In this document: in pieces, positions 15,341 through 23,651 of the stretch
Position numbering within the stretch: the first letter of the stretch is position 1
Layout: each line of letters begins with the position of its first letter
From: Clostridia bacterium
Lineage (GTDB): Bacteria; Bacillota; Clostridia; Oscillospirales; CAG-272
Direction: 5' to 3'
Assembly: GCA_017398595.1 (NCBI GenBank)
Contig: JAFQFR010000044.1
Location: forward strand, 1 to 51,262
Length of the DNA stretch: 51,262 nucleotides
Made by a program: the position numbers and the translations under genes
Notes under the pieces: generated by a model
Databases searched by the model: none
Seen by the model: the letters and a program-made list of their open reading frames with translations, nothing else
Told to the model about the DNA's origin: nothing

Positions 15341-16765
15341 TTAGTTTTCGGAGTGGCGGCGCTTCTTGGAAACAAGCAGCATACCCGCACCCAGTACCAG
15401 TACGGCACCTGCAATATAGAATACCGTGGTACCGATACCACCGGTTTCAGGGAGAGGCTGACCGGGCATGTTTTTGATTGTAAGGGTTACATTATCGTCA
15501 GTGATTGTAACACTTTCATCCGCAGTCAACTGAATATATCCGGCAGGAGCTTTGGTTTCTTTAAAATAATACGTATCCGGAACAAGACCGGCAATTGTAA
15601 TCTTACCGTCGCCGCCGGATTCAAATTCCTTTGCAGCGGTTTCTTCTCCCCAAGTAATTGCACCGTTTTCGCTATTAACATCAGTGATGTACTTGCTATC
15701 AGAAGAACGATATACCTTGAACTTAGCATCGCCCAAAGGAGTGGTGCCATCTTCGGCAGTTTTAGTCACTTCAATTTTGTAAGTATAGGTGGTTGTAGTA
15801 GTTGAGTCTGTGGTTTCATCGTGGCCATTCTCGTAGAATGCTAATGCTGCAGTATTTTTATTGCCGGCTGTTCCGGTAACAGCATCCTTTGTCAAAGTAG
15901 CATTGTATGTAACAACGATCTGGTCATGAGTGCTCAGGGTATTCAAAAAGTCTTGCTCAAATGTAAGCGTAAATACATGATCCACAGAAGTATCAACTGT
16001 GTAGTCAGTGCCCACAGTCAGCGGAGTACCGCCCTTTTTCACAACAATAGAGCCTTCATTCAAGGTGAAACCGTCTGCTAAAGTATCTGTTAATACATAT
16101 CCGGCTGCACCCACTTTAGCCGTAATTGTAATTTGAAAGTACACAGTGTCATGAAAGGCTGCGTTATTAGAGTCGCCCCAGTCTTCTGTACCTGTATTAT
16201 TATCGGTATCCACTTTCTTTTCAATCGTAGGGAGACCCGAAGCGGTATCTTTAGCGGCAATCGTGGTCGTCTTGCCTGCAGTAACACTTGCTACACCGGG
16301 TGTTTTATCTCCATTCATTACTAAATAATATCCTGCAGGCAGATCGGAAAATACAAGTTCTTCACCGGTGGTTCCAACGGTTTTTGTTTTTTCGGCAGTC
16401 CGACCGTTATCAGTTGCATATTGCTTTGCCAATGCAGCAAACGCAGCACCAACAGCAGCGGAAGTATCTTTTTTCCAGTGCACATAACCGTTAGTATCAA
16501 CAGTATAATAGTCGCTAACACCAGAGACATCTTTAAAGTCGGTCCAATCGGAATTTACCTTATAAACAGGCTTGCCTTCTGCTTCTGCGCTTTGATCTTC
16601 ATCCAGCACAAAAATCTGATAAACGGAATACACATCATCTTTAATCGTGTGTGTAATCTTAATTGATCCCGTGCCTGCTGCGAATGCGGTGGTGGTGAGG
16701 ACTGCCATAGTCATCAGAATGGCTAAAAACAGTGCTAAAAATTTCTTTGTTGTCTTGGTTTTCAT
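15341..16765 (-). CDS. major pilin (SpaA-type, LPETG)
   Basis: A 474-residue fimbrial shaft subunit. Signal peptide residues 1-29 (TTAFA-A). The N-terminal SpaA domain is followed by an isopeptide fimbrial domain starting with GLPTIEKKVD, the likely pilin-motif lysine region. A second domain contains FQITITAKV...YVLTDTLADGF, and a C-terminal Cna-B/SpaA domain has the E-box-like YYFKETKAPAGY. It ends with LPETGG, a membrane helix and KKRRHSEN. The order matches class C sortase-built pili. AAGGAAA precedes the ATG. The gene is visibly more AT-rich than its neighbours and, unlike them, uses the otherwise avoided Leu/Ser codons, suggesting transfer or diversifying exchange. Confidence 0.95.
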   Translation of the reverse strand: MKTKTTKKFLALFLAILMTMAVLTTTAFAAGTGSIKITHTIKDDVYSVYQIFVLDEDQSAEAEGKPVYKVNSDWTDFKDVSGVSDYYTVDTNGYVHWKKDTSAAVGAAFAALAKQYATDNGRTAEKTKTVGTTGEELVFSDLPAGYYLVMNGDKTPGVASVTAGKTTTIAAKDTASGLPTIEKKVDTDNNTGTEDWGDSNNAAFHDTVYFQITITAKVGAAGYVLTDTLADGFTLNEGSIVVKKGGTPLTVGTDYTVDTSVDHVFTLTFEQDFLNTLSTHDQIVVTYNATLTKDAVTGTAGNKNTAALAFYENGHDETTDSTTTTTYTYKIEVTKTAEDGTTPLGDAKFKVYRSSDSKYITDVNSENGAITWGEETAAKEFESGGDGKITIAGLVPDTYYFKETKAPAGYIQLTADESVTITDDNVTLTIKNMPGQPLPETGGIGTTVFYIAGAVLVLGAGMLLVSKKRRHSEN

Positions 16766-16813
16766 AATGGTTTTCCTTTCTAATTATAAAAAATTTACAT
16801 TTTGAATTCTGCC

Positions 16814-16921
16814 CTAATCGGGCGGGTCGGGAGCGCGGAACCGTGATCGGTACCGTCGCCGCCGTTTTTTCGGTCCGGCGCGCGCAACGCCCGGGGGACC
16901 GAGAGTTCTCGGGGCGAGCAT
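16814..16921 (-). other. GC-rich island with a 35-codon basic frame
   Basis: The 178-nt gap between tip adhesin and major pilin contains a very GC-rich block, in contrast to the AT-rich pilin beside it. An ATG at 16921, 22 nt after the adhesin stop and preceded by AAGGGCGG, opens a 35-residue frame that is strongly basic (KKRRRRYRSRFR). The RNA could also fold (CCGAG/CTCGG hairpin at about 16899-16912). It may be a regulatory RNA element, a tiny basic peptide or foreign filler; the sequence does not decide. Confidence 0.25.
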
Positions 16922-16943
16922 GATGCCGCCCTTTATATTTTTG

Positions 16944-19900
16944 TTACACGTCGGGGAACTCCTCCCTTCTGCGTAATGCTTTATACAACAGCAGGGATGC
17001 CGCCGCTGCGAGCAGCAGCAGTCCGCCGCAGGTATACAGGAAGGTGCCGCCCCCGCCCGTCTCGGGCAAAGGCTGTGCCGCACGGTTGGTGAACGCAATG
17101 TTGTAGGGAACGGTATAGTTCACATACGCACCGCTCAGCGTGCTCGTCTGCACGCTGCCATCCACGATCTCTGCCAACTGTACGAGGCCCGCGCTGTCAA
17201 CCTTGATGACCACCGAGTCATCCATGCCGAAATAACCGCGCGGTGCCGTAGTCTCGGTCAGCCGATAATACGCGCCCGCCGTCAGGTTATCAAATTTGAA
17301 CTGACCGACAGAGTCGGTGGCAAGTGCCGTGATAAAGGTGCCGGTGCCTTCAAAAGCGCCGTTTTTCACATTCACAAGTTCGAGAGTGAATGCTGCGCCT
17401 GTCAGCGCCGCGCCGCTCGAATCTACCTTGTTCAGATAGAGCAGCGTGCGTCGAACGGTGTTTGTGACCGTATACGACCAGTTGTCCGTGATACCGTCGC
17501 CGTCAGCATCCGTTTTGGTTGCCGCGGAGTACGCCACGATCCAGTTTGCAAAGGTGACGCCATCCGAGGTCGTGACCTCGCTGCCGATGACGGTCTCCTT
17601 GACGCTCCATTCTGCCGGAGCACCGTTGGCATACGCGGGCAAATCCTCCCAAGTGTATGTCCAGTTGTTGTCAGCACTGAGCTCCACCTCAACATTCTTA
17701 AGAGAGGGGAAAACAGCGTTTGCATGGGAACCGTTGACCTGCAAAACGATTTTGACGCTATCTGCAGTCGTATCGCCGTCCCATACCTTGGAGACAGTGA
17801 CCGAGGTGGATTTGGACGAATAGTCCTTGACGATCAGGACGCTGCCGTTGTCGTACACCTCAGCGTAATGATGATCGCTGTTATCAAGCTCCGTTTCGGC
17901 ACCGTCATACCGTACATCGGAGATCTGTACACCTGCCTCCGTAGCTTTCAGCGTGATATTGGGCGCCGCATCGTAACCCGCAGGTGCGCCGACCTCTTTG
18001 ACAAGTACATCGCCGTACTCATAGCTGAAGTCTTCGATCTCGATCGTCGTATGGCCTTCGGCGCCTGTAGAGATCTGCGTGATGGAGCCATCGCTATCCA
18101 TCTCATAGTTTCCATCATCTACAGAGAATTTCAACTGTACAAGCTCGCCGTCGGAGTTGTACTGCCAGAGCTCAAAGGTAGCACCGCCGATCGGCTGACC
18201 GGTCTCGCCGTCCTCTTTCTTGATCAAAATAGAGTCGTCCGGATAATAGTAGTTGCGGAAATCCACGAACAAGCCCTGATCGGGGTCTTCATCCAGTGCA
18301 AACGTCTTACCGACGACCGAAGCGGTAGTTCCATACTCGGCAATGGCGGTCACGACGCCGTCGGTATCGTAGATCGAATACTCTGCATACCAGGCGTAGT
18401 CATCTACATCGCTTGTCAAATGCTCTTCGATCTGCCAATACTCGCCCAAGGTCACACCCTCGATCAGCCACTCGTAGTTGTGCGCATCGGTGCTGCTCGC
18501 ATCTTCATCATAGAGGATGAAGGTTGCGTTGGGATAATCTTCCTCGAGATCTTCTTGCGCCTCTTCATCCAGCACAAGAACATATTGCTTGAAATCAGCA
18601 TCGGTCGAAGTATATGCGGTAAAGTTTCCGTCCTCGTCCTGCGTTCCGTTTACCGCCGAAATGTAAAATCCGCTTTCGGCTTTCGCAATAGCAGTCGCGT
18701 CACCGTAGAACTCTTTATCTACCGTGATCTGACCTTTTTTCTCCACCAGTCTGCCATCAACATGCCAGGTGCTGAAACTGCCTTCGCTTGCGCTCGCTAC
18801 TTGATACCAACGAATGGTATACCGCTCGCCGGTCAGCTCATCTGCCTTCACGGTCTTTCCGTCCACAAGCAGAAGCGCTTGATCCGCATACGTTTTCAGC
18901 GCCGTGAACATATCCTCGTCGTCGGGGAATTCTGCAAACCACATGCCCGACGCCTTTTCGCCGTACATAGCGCGGACGATCCGGTCCTTGGCGTAATATT
19001 CCGAATCCGGTGCATCATTGCCTTGGGCATCTTCAGCCGGCGCTTCCACTTTGAATGTGGTATCCGTGGCGTTTCCCGCCCAGGTCGAGAATATAACGGG
19101 CGTGTACAAATTGGATTCAGGACCACGTTCTTCCGTATTATATCGAATAAAGAAGTTTACACTGCTGGTGTAGCCATAGTCCCAGGAGCCGGTCAGCTCG
19201 ACTGTGCCATCGCCGTCATCGTCGTAGGCAGAGAGCACGTCCCATGTCAGTGTCGTGCCCGCGGAGATCAATGTACCGTCCTCGGTCGTCCAGCCGAAGA
19301 AGTGAACCGTTGCATATCGGGAAGTCGTTGTCGTATATACCGCTTCCACGTTTTGGTCGGAAACGTTATTCACGACCGTGGTTGCACCGTCGCTTACGAC
19401 CACGTTGTTACCACCGACCAGTGTCGGAGTGGTCTCTTGCGGTGTGATCGACGGGCTGAAGCTCGTCGGGAAGTTGACCGTGTAATTTACCGTGAGCGTT
19501 GCTTTTTCGGTAAAGGTCATGTTTTCGGTGAGCGTTACCGTCGCACCGCCTTGATAGGTCTTGCCGTCCTCATCGACCCAGACATTACCGCTTTCAGAAA
19601 CAGCGGGGAGCGTGATACCGGTGCCCGGTGTTACCGCGTCGGATGTGGTCGTGTTTCCGTCTGCATCTATGTAGGTTGCATATACAGAAGCGCTCGCCGT
19701 AAAGGTTCGATTGCCCGTTACAGTAACCGTATCGCCGCCTTGATAAGCAGTTGAACCGCTGACCCAAACATAGCCGGTACCCGGATCGGGCAGCGTTACG
19801 GTTGTGCCATACGTCACGTCCGATGTCTCGGTTTTGTTTGTATATATGTAGGTAAAGGTGTATGTTTTGGGCGTCCACTTAGCATACAGCGTGATATTCG

Positions 19901-21299
19901 ATGTGACAGCGGACGCGAAACCATATTCGGTGGTCAAACCCGCATCGCTGTACCAGCCGGCAAAGGTGTATCCTTCCCTTGTCGGATCTGCCGGCTTTGT
20001 GGCTGTAGCCGTACCGTCTCGCGAAACCGTTTGACTTGCCACCGCACTGCCGCCGTTGGAATCAAAGGTCACCGTGTAGCCTTTCGGCTTTGCATACAGA
20101 GTGGTAGTGTCGGCAACTGTATATGTTGATGTTTCAATTTGATTTGTGCCTGCCGCATCGGTATACCAATGGTATTCATCCGACAGTTCAGGGGACAGAC
20201 CGTCCTGCACATACTGAACGCTGTACTCTTCTCCTACCGCCGAAAGATCCAATGTTACCGTGTAGAAATCCACAGGGGTTGTACTATAGCTAGTGGTAGA
20301 TAATATTGCATACTGCGCATTGTTGGAATCTGCAAAATATACTCTCGAACTTTCATATCGTGCTCTACTATCAAAATTGTTAGAATTCGAAGTGCTTCCG
20401 CTTGTATTGTATCGGAAATAATACGTACTGTTGATATTATTAGTTGTCAGATCCGTAACAACGACTTCCGTGTACGCATTGACCGCATTGGTATAGGAAT
20501 AATATTCTCTTCTGTTCTGTGTCTGTTTACTGTTATTATAGTTCAGCGTTCCGCTGTTGATAAATGTAATATTTCCATCCAAGCGGATGTAAAAATTGAT
20601 CGCGCGGGTGCCGGTGCTTGCCGTTCCGCCCACAGCCGCAACAGAAACATCACTGTCGGCGGTATCGTCCACTGCCATGGTGGAAACGAGGTTTTCGTTG
20701 AGCACGACGGCGGGTTGGATATTGTTTTCCGTGATCGTGGTGTTCAGCGTGGGGATCGTGGTATTCTCCAGCGCGTAGAGCGTCGCCACGGGGGCGGTCG
20801 TCTCATAGGCGGTGGTCTCCACAACGTCGGTGAAGAAGAATCCCGTGGTGGTGAGCGCGGTGGTATATGCCGTGGTATATGCCGCAGCCGTGCCGATCGT
20901 CAGCGAGGTCTGCAGCGTCTCCGCAAAGTTTGTGGCGATCTCCTCGTCCGTGCTGTCCGAGGTCAGCGCCTGGAACACTGCACTCTCAATGACCGAGTTC
21001 AGGTTGTTATCCACCGTACTGTCGACTGCGCTCAGCAGCCAGTTGATGTCGTTATCCTCGAGAAGAAGCAGATAACAATTCTCACTGTGGGTATGCGCCT
21101 TTTTCTCGCAGATCAGAACGTGATCGATGTAGCATTCCTCTGTATGCACATGCTCTTCCACGCCGCAGCGAGCAGGCTGCTCCAGTGCAAGCGCGGTGAA
21201 CATGCCGTTATGCATTGCCTGCGCCGCCATGATGAACACGAAGACCAACACGGCAACGCATAGTATTCTATTTTTCCATGTGCCGTGTAGTTTGTCCAT
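16944..21299 (-). CDS. large pilus tip-type adhesin (LPETG)
   Basis: A 1451-residue surface protein at the head of the pilin genes. A signal-anchor segment (about residues 10-36) is followed by a Cys/His segment with HVHTEECY and HTHSENCY. Next come a Thr/Ala-rich region, a beta-rich lectin-like region (about 230-390), an InlB-type B-repeat (about 408-472, VTFDSNGG ... LYAKW), several MucBP/Big-like repeats, and Cna-B/SpaA domains (ILIKKEDGETGQPIGGATFELW; TVSKVWDGD; LYLNKVDSSGAALTGAAF). It ends in LPETGG at about 1410, a membrane helix and a basic tail. Size, position and domain order fit a tip adhesin; the ligand is unknown. GGAG precedes the ATG. The stretch at about 20280-20560 is markedly AT-rich, so the gene looks mosaic. 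Confidence 0.92.
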   Translation of the reverse strand: MDKLHGTWKNRILCVAVLVFVFIMAAQAMHNGMFTALALEQPARCGVEEHVHTEECYIDHVLICEKKAHTHSENCYLLLLEDNDINWLLSAVDSTVDNNLNSVIESAVFQALTSDSTDEEIATNFAETLQTSLTIGTAAAYTTAYTTALTTTGFFFTDVVETTAYETTAPVATLYALENTTIPTLNTTITENNIQPAVVLNENLVSTMAVDDTADSDVSVAAVGGTASTGTRAINFYIRLDGNITFINSGTLNYNNSKQTQNRREYYSYTNAVNAYTEVVVTDLTTNNINSTYYFRYNTSGSTSNSNNFDSRARYESSRVYFADSNNAQYAILSTTSYSTTPVDFYTVTLDLSAVGEEYSVQYVQDGLSPELSDEYHWYTDAAGTNQIETSTYTVADTTTLYAKPKGYTVTFDSNGGSAVASQTVSRDGTATATKPADPTREGYTFAGWYSDAGLTTEYGFASAVTSNITLYAKWTPKTYTFTYIYTNKTETSDVTYGTTVTLPDPGTGYVWVSGSTAYQGGDTVTVTGNRTFTASASVYATYIDADGNTTTSDAVTPGTGITLPAVSESGNVWVDEDGKTYQGGATVTLTENMTFTEKATLTVNYTVNFPTSFSPSITPQETTPTLVGGNNVVVSDGATTVVNNVSDQNVEAVYTTTTSRYATVHFFGWTTEDGTLISAGTTLTWDVLSAYDDDGDGTVELTGSWDYGYTSSVNFFIRYNTEERGPESNLYTPVIFSTWAGNATDTTFKVEAPAEDAQGNDAPDSEYYAKDRIVRAMYGEKASGMWFAEFPDDEDMFTALKTYADQALLLVDGKTVKADELTGERYTIRWYQVASASEGSFSTWHVDGRLVEKKGQITVDKEFYGDATAIAKAESGFYISAVNGTQDEDGNFTAYTSTDADFKQYVLVLDEEAQEDLEEDYPNATFILYDEDASSTDAHNYEWLIEGVTLGEYWQIEEHLTSDVDDYAWYAEYSIYDTDGVVTAIAEYGTTASVVGKTFALDEDPDQGLFVDFRNYYYPDDSILIKKEDGETGQPIGGATFELWQYNSDGELVQLKFSVDDGNYEMDSDGSITQISTGAEGHTTIEIEDFSYEYGDVLVKEVGAPAGYDAAPNITLKATEAGVQISDVRYDGAETELDNSDHHYAEVYDNGSVLIVKDYSSKSTSVTVSKVWDGDTTADSVKIVLQVNGSHANAVFPSLKNVEVELSADNNWTYTWEDLPAYANGAPAEWSVKETVIGSEVTTSDGVTFANWIVAYSAATKTDADGDGITDNWSYTVTNTVRRTLLYLNKVDSSGAALTGAAFTLELVNVKNGAFEGTGTFITALATDSVGQFKFDNLTAGAYYRLTETTAPRGYFGMDDSVVIKVDSAGLVQLAEIVDGSVQTSTLSGAYVNYTVPYNIAFTNRAAQPLPETGGGGTFLYTCGGLLLLAAAASLLLYKALRRREEFPDV

Positions 21300-21332
21300 T
21301 GCTGCTCCGAAAACTGTCTCAAAAAATCAAAT

Positions 21333-21818
21333 TTACCAAGCAAAAACGACCTTACCGATAATGCGATCCTCGGGGATCGCACCGATCGCCTCGAGCCGAC
21401 TGTCCATTGCAACCGTGCGGTTGTCTCCCATCACGAAAACGTGATCGCGCGGGACGCTGTACGGGAAGGTGATATTACACTGCCCGACAGACGGTATGCT
21501 GACGTAAGGCTCGTCCAGCGCCTTGCCGCTGACGGTCACCGCACCGCTCTGATCCAGAGCGATCGTTTTTCCGCCCTCGCAAATGACGCGGCGAACCAAT
21601 GTTTTATTATTGTAATAAAAAGCGATGATGTCCCCTGCAGATACATCCTGTGTTTTCACGATCACCAGTATCTGCCCATTTTGCAGTGTCGGTTCCATTC
21701 CGTCTCCGTAGTACCGAACAACTGACACCGCGTAGGTAAGTACGTTCAACAGCAGCACACCGGCAACCAACAGTCCCAAAACGATTCTTATTGTCTTTTT
21801 ACCGGTCGTTGACAACAT
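21333..21818 (-). CDS. degenerate signal peptidase I homologue (pilus-linked)
   Basis: A 161-residue type I signal peptidase fold with one N-terminal membrane span. The usual G-D-S-M-x-P-T motif reads G38-D39-G40-M41-E42-P43: the catalytic serine is glycine (codon GGA). The catalytic lysine, normally in (V/I)-K-R-V-I, is R76 in TLVRRVIC. The structural box GDNR...DSR is intact (VMGDNRTVAMDSR). By family knowledge this protein should not cleave signal peptides. In Streptococcus pyogenes the pilus-locus SipA protein also lacks its Ser/Lys dyad yet is required for pilus assembly, so a chaperone-like role is a reasonable inference. It is the first gene of the pilus operon; AAGGAG precedes the ATG. 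Confidence 0.9.
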   Translation of the reverse strand: MLSTTGKKTIRIVLGLLVAGVLLLNVLTYAVSVVRYYGDGMEPTLQNGQILVIVKTQDVSAGDIIAFYYNNKTLVRRVICEGGKTIALDQSGAVTVSGKALDEPYVSIPSVGQCNITFPYSVPRDHVFVMGDNRTVAMDSRLEAIGAIPEDRIIGKVVFAW

Positions 21819-21866
21819 TCGTGATCTTCTCCTTCACAGTTTTTTGTTTCGGCGACTAAAGGGGAT

Positions 21867-21910
21867 TGTTGGGATATATATCCCAACACAATGGGGGTAC
21901 CCCCATTGTG
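21867..21910. promoter_or_regulatory. two back-to-back perfect palindromes in the pilus leader
   Basis: TGTTGGGATAT with its exact complement (21867-21888) is followed directly by CACAATGGGGGT with its exact complement (21887-21910); the two share CA. They are 22-bp and 24-bp perfect inverted repeats with no spacer. They lie in the predicted 5' leader of the pilus operon, about 65-110 nt after the transcription start, so the RNA would form two adjacent hairpins. They could be regulator sites or RNA switches. The rest of the 21819-22256 gap holds the promoter and terminators listed separately. Confidence 0.7.
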
Positions 21911-21981
21911 CGCGGTTTTGCTATAAAGCGTCCGCTTTTTTCTATTCGGCGCACGCGCATCTGTCCTTTAATGCCTACATA

Positions 21982-22011
21982 ATTATATTTTTATTGTACT
22001 AAAAAGCACAA
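21982..22011 (-). promoter_or_regulatory. predicted promoter of the pilus operon
   Basis: On the minus strand TTGTGC (22011-22006), an 18-bp spacer and TATAAT (21987-21982). The -35 box is weak, the -10 perfect. Transcription would start near 21975, giving a leader of about 157 nt that contains the tandem palindromes. Confidence 0.5.
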
Positions 22012-22189
22012 TATTTGTAAAGAAAATTCTAACATAATTTATAATAAAAAGCAAGTATAAACAGAATTTTTTCGAAAGTCGTATAAAAATCGCATAAATC
22101 CACAATAATACATAAAAAGGTCGTCAAAACGACGGTTCGATTTTGAAAAAGAAAAAACGCAGGAAATTTCCTGTGTTTTTCCTTTTTCA

Positions 22190-22230
22190 CTAAATCAAAA
22201 TGCCGACCAGAGGTCGGCATTTTGATTTAG
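22190..22230. terminator. 19-bp-stem terminator after the surface protein
   Basis: CTAAATCAAAATGCCGACC pairs perfectly with the sequence after a three-base AGA loop. It lies 26 nt past the surface-protein stop. A second, shorter hairpin (CAGGAAA/TTTCCTG with an A-run and T-run, about 22156-22178) follows, so the end is doubly terminated. Confidence 0.85.
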
Positions 22231-22256
22231 TATGTACGATATTGTTTCTCTAAAGC

Positions 22257-23615
22257 TTACTGCTTCTTTTTCTTGATAACAACAACGACAACAGCTGCTA
22301 CAACGACAACTGCAACGATCACGCCGACGATCACGCCGACATTGCTGCCGCCTTCTGCTACGGGAGCGGAAGGAGCGGTGGTAGCCGCAGGAGCCTTGGT
22401 AGTAACAGCGGGTGCTACGGGAGCCTTGGTAGTCTCAGGAGCCTTGGTGGTCTCGGGAGCCTTGGTGGTCTCGGGAGCCTTAGTCGTCTCGGGAGCCTTG
22501 GTCGTCTCTACGGGAGCTGCAGTGGTCACTACGGGAGCTGCGGTGGTAACTGCAGGAGCTGCAGTGGTAACAGCAGGAGCTGCAGTGGTCTCTGCGGGAG
22601 CCGCGGTGGTCTCTGCGGGAGCAGTGGTCACGATGTTGTTCGGGTCGTCCGCGATGGAGTTTACAGTATCAAAGTTTGCCGCAACGGTCTCGAAGTTATC
22701 GTTGGTCATTGCGGTGGGCGTAACATTCAGAACGCGAGTGCCGGATACCTTGTAATCTGCTGCGGAAGTGGTGGGGCAGTTCCAGTAGAAGTTCTGGATC
22801 GTACCGGACTTCCAGGTGAAGTCAACAGCGGTTACGTTGACATCGCCGGTCGCACCGTAGAAGTTTCTGATGCTGGAGTTGCCGCCCATCACGATCTTGA
22901 CAGTACCGAGCTGGATGCCTGCCGTACCGGTAGAAGAACCGTGCATTACGGAAACCTGTGCATCGCCGCCGATGGTGACGGTTGCCGTGCCGGTATAAGC
23001 AACAGCGTCGCCCTTCATGTTACGGGAGAAAGGAACGATGTAGAACTTAGCGCCGGAAAGAACGGTGATGTTGACATCCTTGGTGTTCTCCAGTTCGCCC
23101 TCGCCGTCTACATAACCGCCGAAGATCGCGAAAGACTTTGCGATCGTGCCGCCGGTTACGGAACCGGTTACGTTTACGACGGTGCCTACGGTGAAGGGGT
23201 TATGCTGGCAAGCGAAGAGGATACCGGAAGAGAGAGACTCGAAATTGATGTTCTCGAAGCGAGTATCGCCCCAGCAGGTGTTGGTAACACTCTCGAACTG
23301 GTAAACTGCGCCTGCGGTCTCGCGGTAGTCCACGCCGTCATATACAGAGGTCATGGTTACGGAGCCGGTGAATTCCTTGCCGTAGCTGAAATTCTGGAAC
23401 TGGAAGAAGGGAGCGCAAACGACGATCGTGCAATCCTTGGAAAGGTCGAGTGCGTTGTATGCAGCTTCGATGTCCGCGGTTGCAGATTCGGCAGAGGAGC
23501 CGTCGCCCGCGCCCAGCGATGACAGGTAAACGACCGTCTTGTCACCTGCGGAGGCTGCAAAGCAAAGTGTTGCTGCCAGGATCATGCCGATGATGAGTGC
23601 AAAATACTTTTTCAT
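22257..23615 (-). CDS. secreted beta-rich surface protein, Thr/Pro stalk, KKKK anchor
   Basis: Function not recognised. The 452-residue protein has a signal peptide (about 1-23), then a repetitive beta-strand body (about 24-315) with many GG-T/N turns, suggestive of a parallel beta-helix; its start (VVYLSSLGAGDGSS...CTIVV) resembles a module in the GH43 protein at 40924. Residues about 330-410 are a low-complexity stalk of TTAAP/TTKAPE units. The end is EGGSNVGVIVG, a valine/isoleucine membrane helix and KKKKQ, with no LPXTG. The same end occurs in the GH43 protein. I prefer the ATG at 23615 to a GTG four codons earlier; AAGTGAG is a modest ribosome site. It is probably displayed on the outer membrane face. 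Confidence 0.8.
   Translation of the reverse strand: MKKYFALIIGMILAATLCFAASAGDKTVVYLSSLGAGDGSSAESATADIEAAYNALDLSKDCTIVVCAPFFQFQNFSYGKEFTGSVTMTSVYDGVDYRETAGAVYQFESVTNTCWGDTRFENINFESLSSGILFACQHNPFTVGTVVNVTGSVTGGTIAKSFAIFGGYVDGEGELENTKDVNITVLSGAKFYIVPFSRNMKGDAVAYTGTATVTIGGDAQVSVMHGSSTGTAGIQLGTVKIVMGGNSSIRNFYGATGDVNVTAVDFTWKSGTIQNFYWNCPTTSAADYKVSGTRVLNVTPTAMTNDNFETVAANFDTVNSIADDPNNIVTTAPAETTAAPAETTAAPAVTTAAPAVTTAAPVVTTAAPVETTKAPETTKAPETTKAPETTKAPETTKAPVAPAVTTKAPAATTAPSAPVAEGGSNVGVIVGVIVAVVVVAAVVVVVIKKKKQ
22370..22640 (-). repeat. Thr-Ala-Pro coding repeats (surface stalk)
   Basis: Short tandem units encoding T-T-A-A-P and T-T-K-A-P-E; the unit is 15-18 nt and four near-identical T-T-K-A-P-E copies occur at about 22430-22500. 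They form an extended stalk between the folded body and the membrane anchor. Slippage could change the stalk length. Confidence 0.8.
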
Positions 23616-23651
23616 AATTTTTCTCACTTTCTGCCTTTATGGCTTTTTGTG

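Noticed and set aside
17724..19754. 676-codon plus-strand frame inside the tip adhesin
   Set aside because: Antisense shadow of the SpaA-type adhesin; no ribosome site, no domain.
22029..22220. 63-codon minus-strand frame between pilus and surface-protein genes
   Set aside because: It runs through a terminator hairpin, lacks a ribosome site and has low-complexity content.
22370..22640. Regular short repeats that could suggest a CRISPR array
   Set aside because: The units are contiguous, without spacers, and encode an in-frame Thr/Pro stalk.
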